The position numbers were made by a program, and so were the translations under genes. 64,000 nt of DNA from RGIG1993 sp964564225 (GTDB taxonomy: Bacteria > Bacillota > Clostridia > Oscillospirales > CAG-272), in assembly GCA_964564225.1 (NCBI GenBank), contig CAZMAF010000001.1, forward strand, positions 78,133 through 142,132. The letters run 5' to 3'. The number at the start of each line of letters is the position of its first letter. Within the stretch, counting starts at the first letter, position 1. Of the stretch, positions 1 to 8,511 are shown piece by piece. A model generated the notes under the pieces. The model had not been told where the DNA came from, did not search any database, and saw only the letters and a list, made by a program, of their open reading frames with translations.

Positions 1-75
1 GGCTTTGACGGTATCCGCGCCAAGCGCTTTGGCGCGGTCGATCATCGTTTGTGTCAGAGTTGATAAATTTATCAT
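1..75 (-). CDS. PmbA/TldE-type peptidase subunit, N-terminus only
   Basis: The first 25 codons of a gene running off the left edge, beginning MINLSTLTQTMIDRAKALGA. A GGAGG ribosome binding site lies at 81-85, overlapping the stop region of the upstream tldD-like gene, so the two are surely co-transcribed and probably co-translated. TldD is normally paired with a second homologous subunit (PmbA/TldE), and the amphipathic start fits that family. The assignment rests mainly on position because so little of the protein is present. Confidence 0.6.
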   Translation of the reverse strand, partial: MINLSTLTQTMIDRAKALGADTVKA

Positions 76-85
76 ACAAGCCTCC

Positions 86-1471
86 TTATCTTCCGCCCAT
101 GGTGACCTTGCACTTGATGGCAGGACCGCCCATGCCGACCGGCATCGGTTGTTTTTTACCGCAATAACCGGAGCTTGCCCAGATCATTTCGTCGGAAACC
201 ATATCGACGGTCTTTAACATCTCAAAGGCGACGCCCGAAATGGTGGTGTCGAGAATGGCGCGTCCGAGCTTGCCGTTTTTGATTTCGTAGCCCATACAAA
301 CGCCGAACATAAATTCGCCGGTTGTATCTGCCTGACCGTTGTTGGTGTCGATGAGATAGTAACCGTCTTCAACCGAGGCGATCATATCCTCGAGTTTGTC
401 TTGACCGGGCAGAATGGCGGTGTTCCGCATACGGATGAGAGGCTCGTCTGAGAAGAGATAGGCGCGTGCGTTACCCTGCGGCTTCATACCGAAATGTTCG
501 GCGGATTCACGGTTGTTGAGATAGCCTGTCAGAATGCCTCTGTCAATGATGGTGGCGTCCTCGGCGGGCGTTCCCTCGTCATCAACCCGGACGGGCAGGG
601 GCGCTTCTTTGCCGAAAGCGGTGTGCGCGAAGTCAACGAGCGTGACAAGCTCGCTTGCTACCTCCTTGCCGAGCGAATGCGCGGCGACTGAGCCGCCAAG
701 CACAAGATCGGCTTCGACGGTATGTCCGACTGCTTCGTGCGCGAGCATACCCGTGAGCATACCGTCGAGAATGACGGTTTTCGTGCCGGCTTCGGGGAAA
801 ACACCTTCGCGCTTTTGCATAACTTTTTCATAAAGCGCGTCGATTTTTGGGAAAAGCAATGCAGGGTCGCTGAAGTTTTCATTGAACACACCCTTGCCGC
901 CGTAAGGCTCAAAGAGTTCGATGGGGCTTGAATCCTTGCCCTCTGCCGAAAGCTGAACGTAGATATAGGAGCGAGGCGCATAGGTGTGCGCTGAGTAACC
1001 GTCCGAGGTCACGAGCAGCTTTTCCATGCACTCGTAACGTGAAGAAACGTAGCGGCTGGCAAGGTGGGGATAGGTTTTTCTGATATAGTCGTCTACCTCA
1101 CGGCAAAATTCGGCATAGCGTTTTTGCTCTGCCGGCGAGGGAAAGACGGGGCTTTTATAATAGCCTGTTTCGATTTGGGGCAGTGTGATCGGACTGCCTC
1201 CTACCTTGCCATCGAGGAAGATGGCGTTTTCGGTGGCGGCGCAAAGGACGTTTTTCACCGCATCATCCGAAAGATCGGCGGCGGAGGAAAATCCCCAGAC
1301 ACCGTTTTTGAAGGCGCGTGCCGATACTCCCGAGGTGTTGTTCGAGGCGTTGCCGACCTGATTGCCGCAAAACAGCGAAACTGCCGCTGTCATATTACGT
1401 TGGGCGCGCAATTCGATATGCGCGCCCTTCGTAAAGGTATTTTTAAATTGGGATAAGTTGTCTAAAAGCAT
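86..1471 (-). CDS. tldD: TldD-family metallopeptidase
   Basis: 461 residues, close to the family's usual length. TldD/PmbA heterodimers are zinc-dependent proteases of the cytoplasm that process modified peptides and unfolded peptides. The HExxxH metal motif is visible as AHEAVGHTVEAD near residue 243, in the TldD subunit as expected (PmbA lacks it). The ATG start has a GGAG ribosome binding site 8 bases upstream. The stop overlaps the ribosome binding site of the following PmbA-like gene. No RiPP precursor or antitoxin gene is visible next door, so the substrate is unknown. Confidence 0.9.
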   Translation of the reverse strand: MLLDNLSQFKNTFTKGAHIELRAQRNMTAAVSLFCGNQVGNASNNTSGVSARAFKNGVWGFSSAADLSDDAVKNVLCAATENAIFLDGKVGGSPITLPQIETGYYKSPVFPSPAEQKRYAEFCREVDDYIRKTYPHLASRYVSSRYECMEKLLVTSDGYSAHTYAPRSYIYVQLSAEGKDSSPIELFEPYGGKGVFNENFSDPALLFPKIDALYEKVMQKREGVFPEAGTKTVILDGMLTGMLAHEAVGHTVEADLVLGGSVAAHSLGKEVASELVTLVDFAHTAFGKEAPLPVRVDDEGTPAEDATIIDRGILTGYLNNRESAEHFGMKPQGNARAYLFSDEPLIRMRNTAILPGQDKLEDMIASVEDGYYLIDTNNGQADTTGEFMFGVCMGYEIKNGKLGRAILDTTISGVAFEMLKTVDMVSDEMIWASSGYCGKKQPMPVGMGGPAIKCKVTMGGR

Positions 1472-1491
1472 CGGTATACTCCGTCAGAATC

Positions 1492-3204
1492 TTACAGCCA
1501 GCTTTCGATGTCAGCTTCGCAAAGCTTTACGGTGTCAGCGCAAGTTGCTTCGTTCTCGCCGTTGATGAGCAGATAGAATTTGATCTTCGGTTCAGTACCG
1601 GACGGTCTGACAACTACACTGTTGTTGCCTTCGCACTCGAAGAAGAGTACGTTCGAGGTGGGAAGGTTCGTGGGCGCGGTCTCGCCCGTGGCAAGCGTTG
1701 TGATTACGCCCGTTGCGTAGTCGCGCAGAGCGACGACCTTCTTGCCGCCGACGGTTGCGGGGATGTTTTCACGCAGGGTGTTCATCAGCGCTTTCATCTT
1801 TTCTGCGCCGTCAAGTCCCTTCATCGTGACGTTGACCGTCTTTTCCATAAAGAAACCGTAGGTCTTATACATTTCCACGAGCGCATCGTAGAGTGTCATA
1901 CCCTTTGCCTTGTAATATGCCGCCATTTCAACGATCAGCATTGAAGCAACGACCGAGTCTTTATCTCTTGCGTGCGTACCCTTAAGGTAGCCGTAGGATT
2001 CCTCAAAGCCGAGTAAGAAGTGACCGTTGCTGACGTCGTCGTGAAGCTTGATGACCTCGCCGATAAATTTAAAGCCGGTGAGGACGTTGAAGATCTCAAT
2101 ACCGTGCTTGGCGGCGATTTTCGCGGCAAGCTCGGTGGTAACAATCGTCTTGCAGGCGTAGGGCTTTTCGGGCATCGTTCCCGTGTTTTCATAAGCCGTG
2201 AGAACGTAGTCGAGCAGGAGCGCGCCTACCTGATTGCCCGTGATGGTGACGAATTTGCCTTCGGTATTTCTTACCATAATGCCTACGCGGTCAGCATCGG
2301 GGTCAGTGGCAAGCACGAGGTCGGAGCCAACCTTTTCGGCAAGTGCGACACCGAGCGAGAGGGCTTCGGGATATTCGGGGTTCGGGCTTTGAACGGTGGG
2401 GAAATTGCCGTCGATGACCATTTGTGCGCCGACGGTATAAAGATGCTTCAGTCCCGAAAGGCGCAGTACCTCGGGAACGAGGCGGTGGCCGCAGCCGTGT
2501 AAGGGCGTATATACGACCTTGAGGTCGTCGGCAATGGCGGGGATCGCATTCTTATCGACCGCTTCACCGATCACGCACTGAATGAAAGCATCGTCAACGA
2601 CCGTACCGATGATCTCGATTTTACCTTTGGCGACGGCGGTATCAAAATCCATGCGTTTCACACCCTCGAAAATGTCGGTTGCGGCGATGTACGAAGACAC
2701 AAGGTCGGCCTGCTCAAGAGAAAGCTGTGCGCCGTCTTCCCAATATGCCTTGTAGCCGTTATATTCTTTCGGATTGTGGGATGCGGTGATGTTAACGCCC
2801 GCTACCGTCTTAAGATAACGGATGGCAAAGGATAATACGGGAGTGGGACGGAGCGCATCGAAGAAATAGGTCTTGATGCCGTTTGCCGCGAAGACCTCGG
2901 CGGTGATCTTTGCAAATAGGGGCGAGTTATTACGCGAGTCGTGCGCGATGACGACGCCGTCGTTTTCTCTGCCTTCCTTCAGAATGAGATTGGCAAAGCC
3001 TTGCGTGGCGTGAGCGACGGTGTAGACGTTCATGGCGTTAGTACCGGCGACCATCGTACCGCGAAGACCGCCCGTGCCGAAGGCAAGGTAGGAGATAAAG
3101 CGGAATTTGATTTCCTCTTCATCGAGTGAAAGAAGTTCCTTCTTGGTGGCGTCGTCAACGCTTGTAGCTGCTAACCATCTTTGGTATTCCTGTTTGTAAT
3201 CCAT
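1492..3204 (-). CDS. pgcA: Alpha-phosphoglucomutase (phosphohexomutase family)
   Basis: 570 residues, typical of the long Firmicute phosphoglucomutase/phosphomannomutase type. It interconverts glucose-1-phosphate and glucose-6-phosphate through a phosphoserine and so feeds glycogen and envelope sugar synthesis. The phosphoserine loop TASHNPKEYNGYK is near residue 141, the Mg-binding loop DPDADRVG near 298, and the C-terminal phosphate-binding loop reads RPSGTEPKIK. The start has an AAGGAG site at good spacing. Only 20 bases separate it from tldD downstream, so the genes may share a transcript. Confidence 0.93.
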   Translation of the reverse strand: MDYKQEYQRWLAATSVDDATKKELLSLDEEEIKFRFISYLAFGTGGLRGTMVAGTNAMNVYTVAHATQGFANLILKEGRENDGVVIAHDSRNNSPLFAKITAEVFAANGIKTYFFDALRPTPVLSFAIRYLKTVAGVNITASHNPKEYNGYKAYWEDGAQLSLEQADLVSSYIAATDIFEGVKRMDFDTAVAKGKIEIIGTVVDDAFIQCVIGEAVDKNAIPAIADDLKVVYTPLHGCGHRLVPEVLRLSGLKHLYTVGAQMVIDGNFPTVQSPNPEYPEALSLGVALAEKVGSDLVLATDPDADRVGIMVRNTEGKFVTITGNQVGALLLDYVLTAYENTGTMPEKPYACKTIVTTELAAKIAAKHGIEIFNVLTGFKFIGEVIKLHDDVSNGHFLLGFEESYGYLKGTHARDKDSVVASMLIVEMAAYYKAKGMTLYDALVEMYKTYGFFMEKTVNVTMKGLDGAEKMKALMNTLRENIPATVGGKKVVALRDYATGVITTLATGETAPTNLPTSNVLFFECEGNNSVVVRPSGTEPKIKFYLLINGENEATCADTVKLCEADIESWL

Positions 3205-3240
3205 ACGAATATCTCCTTATATTGATATTTGATTTTAAAA

Positions 3241-3498
3241 TTACGTTTCTTCAAGTGCCGCCGTCAGGGCTTTGGCAAGCTGATCGGGGCAGGACGTACC
3301 CTTGTTGCCGCAGTTGATGCCGGAAAGCGCGCCGATAACGTCGGACGCTTTCTGTCCTTTAACGAGCGAGCAAATACCCTTGAGGTTGCCGTTACAGCCG
3401 CCGAGGAAGGATATTTCTTCAATCACGTCGCCGTTAAGTACGACGGTAATTTCACGCGAGCATGTGCCGCGCGTTTTGTAAACGAAGGTTTTGGACAT
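3241..3498 (-). CDS. TSCPD domain protein
   Basis: About 85 residues. The C-terminal GTSCPDQLAKAL gives the domain its name; a conserved GTCS near the N-terminus and a GGCNGN segment complete the Cys pattern, which suggests metal or cluster binding. The function of the free-standing form is unknown; a related domain ends some class II ribonucleotide reductases. Two ATGs are possible (3507 and 3498). I chose 3498 because a purine-rich AAAGAG lies about 9 bases before it but directly abuts the earlier one. It sits upstream of pgcA with a 36-base gap. Confidence 0.8.
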   Translation of the reverse strand: MSKTFVYKTRGTCSREITVVLNGDVIEEISFLGGCNGNLKGICSLVKGQKASDVIGALSGINCGNKGTSCPDQLAKALTAALEET

Positions 3499-3545
3499 TG
3501 GGATCATCTCTTTTCTTTTGGTAGTATATGAATCTTATTGAATTT

Positions 3546-4430
3546 TCATTTCGTCATGTTCCGCCATATTCCGCAAAGGCGGTGGTGGGGATATTCACAG
3601 CGAAGGAGAAGCCATATCGGGAACAGCGAGGCGGTACCGGACCGTGTGAAGATAATACGGTAGGCGTGGGCAAACCCTTCGGTTTCGTCAAGCGCAGCTG
3701 CCGTTACGATCGGACAGCCAAGATGCTCAGCCGACAGCATCAGTGCTGTCAGCGTACGGGGGCTGTCGCTGAAAAGAACTGCCTCCATACGCTCGGCATT
3801 GTCAACGGCGATGGGCGTTTGTGCGAAAAGTCCCATCGTCATGGTTTCGTCTTTGCCGGGCAGGGTGATTTCGCAGGTCAGAGTCAGGGCGAGTTCACAG
3901 CGTGATATCTGCCGCGCGATACCTTGGATCATGCCCTCCCTGGAGGATGAGATCGGCAGAATGGCAAAGGTGGCAAGCTCGTTGTAGACGTCCCGACATG
4001 CCGCGGCGGGCGAGTCGGTATAGTTTGCCGTGGGAGCAGTAAGAAGGGGAGCGAAGATGCGGAAGGCTTCGTCGGAATAGGCGTTACGGAAATAGACGCA
4101 TTTGCCTTCCTGCGCCGTTAAGGTTGGTAAAAAGCTGTGGATCGTTGCCTTTTCGGTGAGTGCTTTAACGGTCTCCGCCGCAAGAAGCGCACGCTCGGTG
4201 TGTAAAATTGCATCGGAAAAGCTCTCGGTCGTTTCCGTTTTGTTTTCAAAAAGCAGAGAAGTGATTTCGTGATAGGAAAGCTCAAGCTCCTCGTCTGTTG
4301 CTTCTGTCGTACCGTTGCCGAGCAGAAGCTTTGCCAGCTCGTCGGCATAATGGGGAAAGCGACGTGTAAAAAAGGAAAGCTTGCGGTTGTCAAGAGAGAG
4401 ATTTTCGGCGAGGATCTCTGCATTCTTCAT
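3546..4430 (-). CDS. Uncharacterised protein, remotely prephenate-dehydratase-like, coupled to htpG
   Basis: 294 residues, no signal peptide or membrane helix. The segment FAILPISSSREGMIQGIARQ resembles the substrate loop of prephenate dehydratase (usually PIENS..G), and the surrounding strand/helix order is similar, but the invariant TRF motif of that enzyme is not obvious. I therefore treat the enzymatic role as unproven. Its ATG overlaps the htpG TGA by one base (TGATG), so translation is probably coupled to the chaperone gene. It could be a binding-fold protein related to PDT or ACT-type sensors. Confidence 0.55.
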   Translation of the reverse strand: MKNAEILAENLSLDNRKLSFFTRRFPHYADELAKLLLGNGTTEATDEELELSYHEITSLLFENKTETTESFSDAILHTERALLAAETVKALTEKATIHSFLPTLTAQEGKCVYFRNAYSDEAFRIFAPLLTAPTANYTDSPAAACRDVYNELATFAILPISSSREGMIQGIARQISRCELALTLTCEITLPGKDETMTMGLFAQTPIAVDNAERMEAVLFSDSPRTLTALMLSAEHLGCPIVTAAALDETEGFAHAYRIIFTRSGTASLFPIWLLLRCEYPHHRLCGIWRNMTK

Positions 4431-6280
4431 CAGACGTTACCAAGTGCTTTACCAAGCAGATCGTAGCCCGATTTGAGAAAATCGCGCATTTCTTCTGCCG
4501 TGAGCGAACGTTGTGCCATCGTGGCAAGCGTGAAAATCTGCTTTGCGGAGAGTTCCGCAAGCGGCGTGTTGATTTTTTCGGCGAGCGAAAGCAGTAAGGG
4601 GCTCGTTTGGTTCAGGATTAGCACCGTATCGTCGGGGGTGTTCATACCCTCGGGTATCATTCCGCCGTAAAGCTTCATCATATCGGTAAAGCGGCGCGAT
4701 TCCTCGCTGATTGTCAGAAGCGCGGGAATATCGCTGTCGGTAAGCGCTTCAAATTTAACGGTGAGCGTTTCGTTGCCGCTGACTCGTTTGAAGAGTGCTA
4801 CGAGAGCTTCGTTTTCGTATACTTCGTCTTCCTTGCGAAGCGCATCGGTCGATGCGTCAACGCGCAGGCATTTGATCTTCTTTTCATTTTCAAGAAGGGT
4901 GATAAATTGCATATCGAGGGTGGAGGAAAGAATGGCAACGTCAATGCCCTGATCCTCAAAGAGTTTGATATACTGCGCGCTTACCGTTTTGTCGGTGGCA
5001 TAGTAGAGTTTGCCCTCGCAGGTGTCCTTCATCTTGTCAAGATATTCGTCGACTGTGACATATGTGCCGTTTGAAAGCTCAAGAAGAATTGCCGATTTAA
5101 CGCGCTCGTAGAATTTTTTTTCACGAAGCGCGCCGTATTTTGTAAAGATCTGAATATCGTTCCAGAAATTCTCGTAGCGTTCGCGCTCGTTGTTGCAGAG
5201 GGAAACGAGCTTGTCAGCGACTTTTTTTGTGATATGCGCTGCAATTTTCGATACGTAGCCGCTATTCTGAAGATAGGAGCGCGATACGTTCAGAGGCAGC
5301 TCAGGGCAATCGAGAACACCGCGCAGCAAGAGGAGATATTCGGGAATCACTTCTTTGATATTGTCCGCGACGAAGACCTGATTGTAATAGAGCTTGATCT
5401 GTCCTTCGAGGCTTTCGTATTCGTTCTTGATGGCGGGGAAGTAGAGGATTCCCTTGAAATTCAAGGGGTAGTCGGCAGAAAGATGGATCTGGAAAAGCGG
5501 TTCGCGGAAATCCGAGAATACTTTTTGGTAAAACTCGGTATATTCCTCATCACTGCATTCCGAGGGTGTTTTGAGCCAGAGAGGTGTTGTGTCGTTGATC
5601 GGTGCGGCGGTTTTTTCGCCGTCTTCCGTTTCTTCGCCTTCCACGGTAAGGAAGATTTCGACGGGCATAAAGGCGCAGTATTTGTCAAGGATAGCGCGGC
5701 AGTTTTTCTCATCGAGATATTCTTTGCCTTCGTCGTTTACGTGGAGTACGATCGACGTGCCGCGCGAAGCTTTTCCTTCGTAGAGCGACTCGTCGTATTT
5801 GCCTGCCTCGTTACAGCGCCAGAGAACCGCGGGGGTGTCTTTATAAGATTTCGTGATGACCTCGACCGTGTCGGCAACCATAAACGCCGAGTAGAAGCCA
5901 AGACCGAAATGACCGATAATACCGCCTGCATTGTCGCCCTTTTCATACTGCTCAATGAAGTCGGCAGCGCCCGAAAGCGCGATGTTGCCGATGTATTTTT
6001 CAACCTCGTCGGCTGTCATACCGATACCGTTGTCCGACACCGTCATGGTGGCATCATCTTTGTTCAACGTGACGGTGACCTTGAAGCTTTCGCTGTCGGA
6101 AAGCGTAATCTCACCGAGCGAGTCGAGGCGTTTTAATTTCGTGATTGCATCGCAGGCGTTGGAAACCAGCTCGCGTAAAAATATTTCTTTTTCGGAGTAA
6201 AGCCATTTTTTAATAACGGGGAAAATATGCTCGGTTTTTACCGAAATGCCGCCCTTTTTGGCGAACGTGTTGTTTTGCAT
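4430..6280 (-). CDS. htpG: Hsp90-family chaperone HtpG
   Basis: 616 residues, full length for bacterial Hsp90. This cytoplasmic ATP-dependent chaperone helps late folding of client proteins. The GHKL ATPase motifs are in order: ELVSNACDAITKL near residue 39, DNGIGM near 84, GHFGLGFYSAFMV near 124 and GTSIVL near 170. The middle domain contains the catalytic arginine region LNVSRSYLQ. It has its own strong promoter and starts a two-gene unit with the coupled downstream gene. No CIRCE-type inverted repeat is seen between promoter and start. Confidence 0.95.
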   Translation of the reverse strand: MQNNTFAKKGGISVKTEHIFPVIKKWLYSEKEIFLRELVSNACDAITKLKRLDSLGEITLSDSESFKVTVTLNKDDATMTVSDNGIGMTADEVEKYIGNIALSGAADFIEQYEKGDNAGGIIGHFGLGFYSAFMVADTVEVITKSYKDTPAVLWRCNEAGKYDESLYEGKASRGTSIVLHVNDEGKEYLDEKNCRAILDKYCAFMPVEIFLTVEGEETEDGEKTAAPINDTTPLWLKTPSECSDEEYTEFYQKVFSDFREPLFQIHLSADYPLNFKGILYFPAIKNEYESLEGQIKLYYNQVFVADNIKEVIPEYLLLLRGVLDCPELPLNVSRSYLQNSGYVSKIAAHITKKVADKLVSLCNNERERYENFWNDIQIFTKYGALREKKFYERVKSAILLELSNGTYVTVDEYLDKMKDTCEGKLYYATDKTVSAQYIKLFEDQGIDVAILSSTLDMQFITLLENEKKIKCLRVDASTDALRKEDEVYENEALVALFKRVSGNETLTVKFEALTDSDIPALLTISEESRRFTDMMKLYGGMIPEGMNTPDDTVLILNQTSPLLLSLAEKINTPLAELSAKQIFTLATMAQRSLTAEEMRDFLKSGYDLLGKALGNV

Positions 6281-6337
6281 AAGAAATCCTTTCTTGAAAA
6301 AGTCGTGTTTTTGGAAAAATCTTTTTTATCAAACTTT

Positions 6338-6366
6338 ATTATACACAAATTTTAGCGAAAAGTCAA
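6338..6366 (-). promoter_or_regulatory. Housekeeping promoter of htpG
   Basis: On the minus strand TTGACT is separated by 17 bases from TATAAT. The -35 box overlaps the stop codon of the upstream regulator gene, so the spacing between the two genes is minimal. Confidence 0.8.
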
Positions 6367-7496
6367 TTGTTCGCGCTCTTTTTCTTCGGATATATTCCGG
6401 AATTTATTCCGATTTTCCGATACTCTGTATTTGCCATGATATGACCGTAATTTATGACGGTTTGAAGGGTACGGTACTTTTTTTCAAAGCTGTCACCGTC
6501 AAGTGTCGTGATGAGAAAAAGCGCTTTTTCGGAAAGATGTGAATAGAGCGTTTTGGAATCGAAAATATCGGTAAGATAGGGTAATACTTTATCAAGATCG
6601 CCTTTGATGAAGACAAGATAGCCCTCGGTGAGAAGCGAAGCGGTACGGAAAAGATCGACGGGCTCAGAGACGTATGCCGGGTTTCGTTCTTTATCCGATG
6701 CGTCTGACAGTGCAGTAAGCGCCTCGTCGCAGGAGTTGGCATCGAATAGCGATTTTGGTTGAAGCAGCGGTTTGAGCGCGTGAAAACGGGCGGAGAGAGA
6801 AATATGAAATTCACGGCGATAGCATTCGGATACGTTTTGGTAAAGCGTTTTGGCAAGCGCGCGGTCGCCTGACAGCATCAACGCGTAGATCTGATAGTAA
6901 TGAAAGCTTTCGCAAAAGGGATCAATCGGGACAAGTCTTTGCGCTTTGCCGTGCGCTTTCTGATATTCGCCTTTGGCAATGAGCAATTCAAGTGCATCGT
7001 TGCAAAGCGCGACAAAGGCGCGGTGATAGCGCTCGGCTTCGGGCATCGTGAAGCTTTCACCTGCAAAAGACGCCAGAAATCTGCCGCGATAAAGTGCCGT
7101 TATTTCTTCAAATAATGCGAGCTTTTCCTCGTTTTCCGCGCTTTTGAAGGCAGTGAGGAGCTTTTCAAAGCGTTCGGTATCTGACGAAAAAACAAGCGTT
7201 TGGGAAAAGGCGATACAGCCGTTTTGCAGGATAATGGTTTCTTTTGTACCGAAGACTGAGAGCATCCTGCGCAAGCGGTGCAGTGTGGTTTTGACAAGAG
7301 ATTCATTTTTATATCTTGAAAAATCCTTATCGTTGTGCAGAAAACGGGAAAATTCTGCCGTTTCAATCACTCTGTTTCGGTTTTTGACAAGATAGGCGAG
7401 CGCGCGGAAAAGCCGCCCGGCACGACTTTGTTTTGCGGATAGCGTAACATCGTTCTGCGTGAGCGAAAAATCGCCGAAAAAGGTAATATAGATCAT
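6363..7496 (-). CDS. BTAD-domain transcriptional regulator (SARP-like)
   Basis: 377 residues starting MIYITFFGDFSLTQNDVTLS. The N-terminal ~95 residues form an OmpR-type winged helix (AGRLFRALAYLVKN...TLHRLRRML), followed by an all-helical bacterial transcriptional activation domain (about 100-245) ending at YRREFHISLS, and a C-terminal ~130-residue region of unknown role. This order is typical of SARP/BTAD regulators in Clostridia, whose targets are rarely known. The reading frame stays open far upstream, but the GGAGG site at 7501-7505 fixes the start at 7496. Two minus-strand promoters lie upstream. Confidence 0.82.
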   Translation of the reverse strand: MIYITFFGDFSLTQNDVTLSAKQSRAGRLFRALAYLVKNRNRVIETAEFSRFLHNDKDFSRYKNESLVKTTLHRLRRMLSVFGTKETIILQNGCIAFSQTLVFSSDTERFEKLLTAFKSAENEEKLALFEEITALYRGRFLASFAGESFTMPEAERYHRAFVALCNDALELLIAKGEYQKAHGKAQRLVPIDPFCESFHYYQIYALMLSGDRALAKTLYQNVSECYRREFHISLSARFHALKPLLQPKSLFDANSCDEALTALSDASDKERNPAYVSEPVDLFRTASLLTEGYLVFIKGDLDKVLPYLTDIFDSKTLYSHLSEKALFLITTLDGDSFEKKYRTLQTVINYGHIMANTEYRKIGINSGIYPKKKSANN

Positions 7497-7539
7497 ACAG
7501 CCTCCGTTTTTTGCCGTTGCGGTTTTTATTTCCTTTAAT

Positions 7540-7568
7540 AGTATAGCGTAAAAGATGCGAAAAAGCAA
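7540..7568 (-). promoter_or_regulatory. Proximal promoter of the BTAD regulator
   Basis: TTGCTT - 17 bases - TATACT on the minus strand, ending about 44 bases before the start codon. It lies downstream of the hairpin at 7590-7632, so it can bypass that terminator-like structure. Confidence 0.6.
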
Positions 7569-7589
7569 GAAAATTCCCATAAAAACGGA

Positions 7590-7667
7590 AAAGACGTTTG
7601 CATGCGGTCGGCATTCCGCGCAAACGTCTTCTTCGTGAAAAGAGAGAAATTGAAAAAATTCTTCTTC
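7590..7667 (-). ncRNA. Candidate short leader RNA with intrinsic terminator
   Basis: A promoter at 7674-7702 would start a minus-strand RNA near 7667. After about 35 bases this RNA meets a strong hairpin (arms 7590-7600 and 7621-7632, with inner GCGG/CCGC pairs) followed by TTTTCC. No coding gene fits between promoter and hairpin. It could be an independent RNA of about 80 bases or an attenuator leader of the BTAD regulator. No known RNA family is recognised. Confidence 0.4.
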
Positions 7668-7673
7668 GTTTTT

Positions 7674-7702
7674 ATTATACCTCATTTTTCTGCATTCGTC
7701 AA
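7674..7702 (-). promoter_or_regulatory. Distal minus-strand promoter upstream of the hairpin
   Basis: TTGACG - 17 bases - TATAAT on the minus strand. It is closer to consensus than the proximal regulator promoter and points into the hairpin at 7590-7632. Confidence 0.6.
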
Positions 7703-7802
7703 GACTTAAAAGATAAAAAATGGAATTTTTTTCAAAAAAATTACTGAATGTTGTGGTTTGGCTACGTTGCACCACAATATATATGAAAGTTTGTGAAGTG
7801 TC

Positions 7803-7831
7803 TTGCAATTTTCGTAAAACTGTGTTACAAT
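7803..7831 (+). promoter_or_regulatory. Promoter of the flavin reductase gene
   Basis: TTGCAA - 17 bases - TACAAT on the plus strand, about 30 bases before the start codon. The rest of 7497-7860 holds the two divergent promoters and the hairpin described separately. Confidence 0.75.
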
Positions 7832-7860
7832 ACGCATAAGAAAACAATGAGAGGTGGCTT

Positions 7861-8466
7861 ATGGCAAAAAAAGCGTTTGACGGCGCGGTGGTTATGGCGC
7901 CCCTTCCTTGCGTTATGGTAACGTCGGGCAGTGTGGATGCGCCAAACGTGGCGACGGTGGCTTGGACGGGGATTCTCAATACCCATCCCGCAAAGACCTA
8001 TATTTCGCTCCGTCCCTCACGCTATTCCTACGGTCTGATCATGGAAAGCCGTGAGTTCGTGATCAATCTCGTGCCTGCCTCTCTTGTTTCGGCTTGCGAT
8101 TTTTGCGGCGTGCGCTCGGGCAGGGACGTGAATAAATTTGAACACTGTCGTTTGACGGCAGTGCCGTCGGTTGAGGTATCGGCACCGACATTGTATGAGT
8201 CGCCTCTGTCGCTGGAATGCCGTGTGACCGACATTGTTTCGCTCGGTACGCACGACATGCTCGTTGCTGATATTGTGAAAATGACGGTCAGTGAGGACAT
8301 TATCGACGAAAACGGCAGATTTTGTCTGGAAAAGGCAGACCTTCTCGCGTATATGCATGGTAATTATTATACGCTTGGTAAAAAGATCGGTTCGTTTGGG
8401 TATTCGGTCCGAAAGAAAAAGAAAAAGAAAAAATACACGGCGGGGCAAAAGCCGCTGAAAAAGTGA
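7861..8466 (+). CDS. Flavin reductase-like / flavoredoxin family protein
   Basis: 201 residues of the FMN-binding split-barrel flavin reductase family. The pattern VTSGSVDAPNVATVAWTGIL followed by KTYISLRPSRYSYGLI and FVINLVPASLV is characteristic of the NADH:FMN oxidoreductase/flavoredoxin group. These cytoplasmic proteins bind FMN and pass electrons to partners or reduce free flavin. The C-terminal 25 residues are a very basic lysine-rich tail, unusual for the family, possibly contacting nucleic acid or membrane. A GAGGTGG site precedes the ATG. The partner is unknown. Confidence 0.85.
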   Translation: MAKKAFDGAVVMAPLPCVMVTSGSVDAPNVATVAWTGILNTHPAKTYISLRPSRYSYGLIMESREFVINLVPASLVSACDFCGVRSGRDVNKFEHCRLTAVPSVEVSAPTLYESPLSLECRVTDIVSLGTHDMLVADIVKMTVSEDIIDENGRFCLEKADLLAYMHGNYYTLGKKIGSFGYSVRKKKKKKKYTAGQKPLKK

Positions 8467-8511
8467 TTAAACTTGGGTAGTAACGGCAAGTTATGTATCA
8501 GGAGGCGTTTT

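Noticed and set aside
6363..7979. A 538-codon frame as the full BTAD regulator
   Set aside because: The GGAGG site and domain start fix translation at 7496; the extension runs through promoters, a terminator-like hairpin and the divergent gene start.
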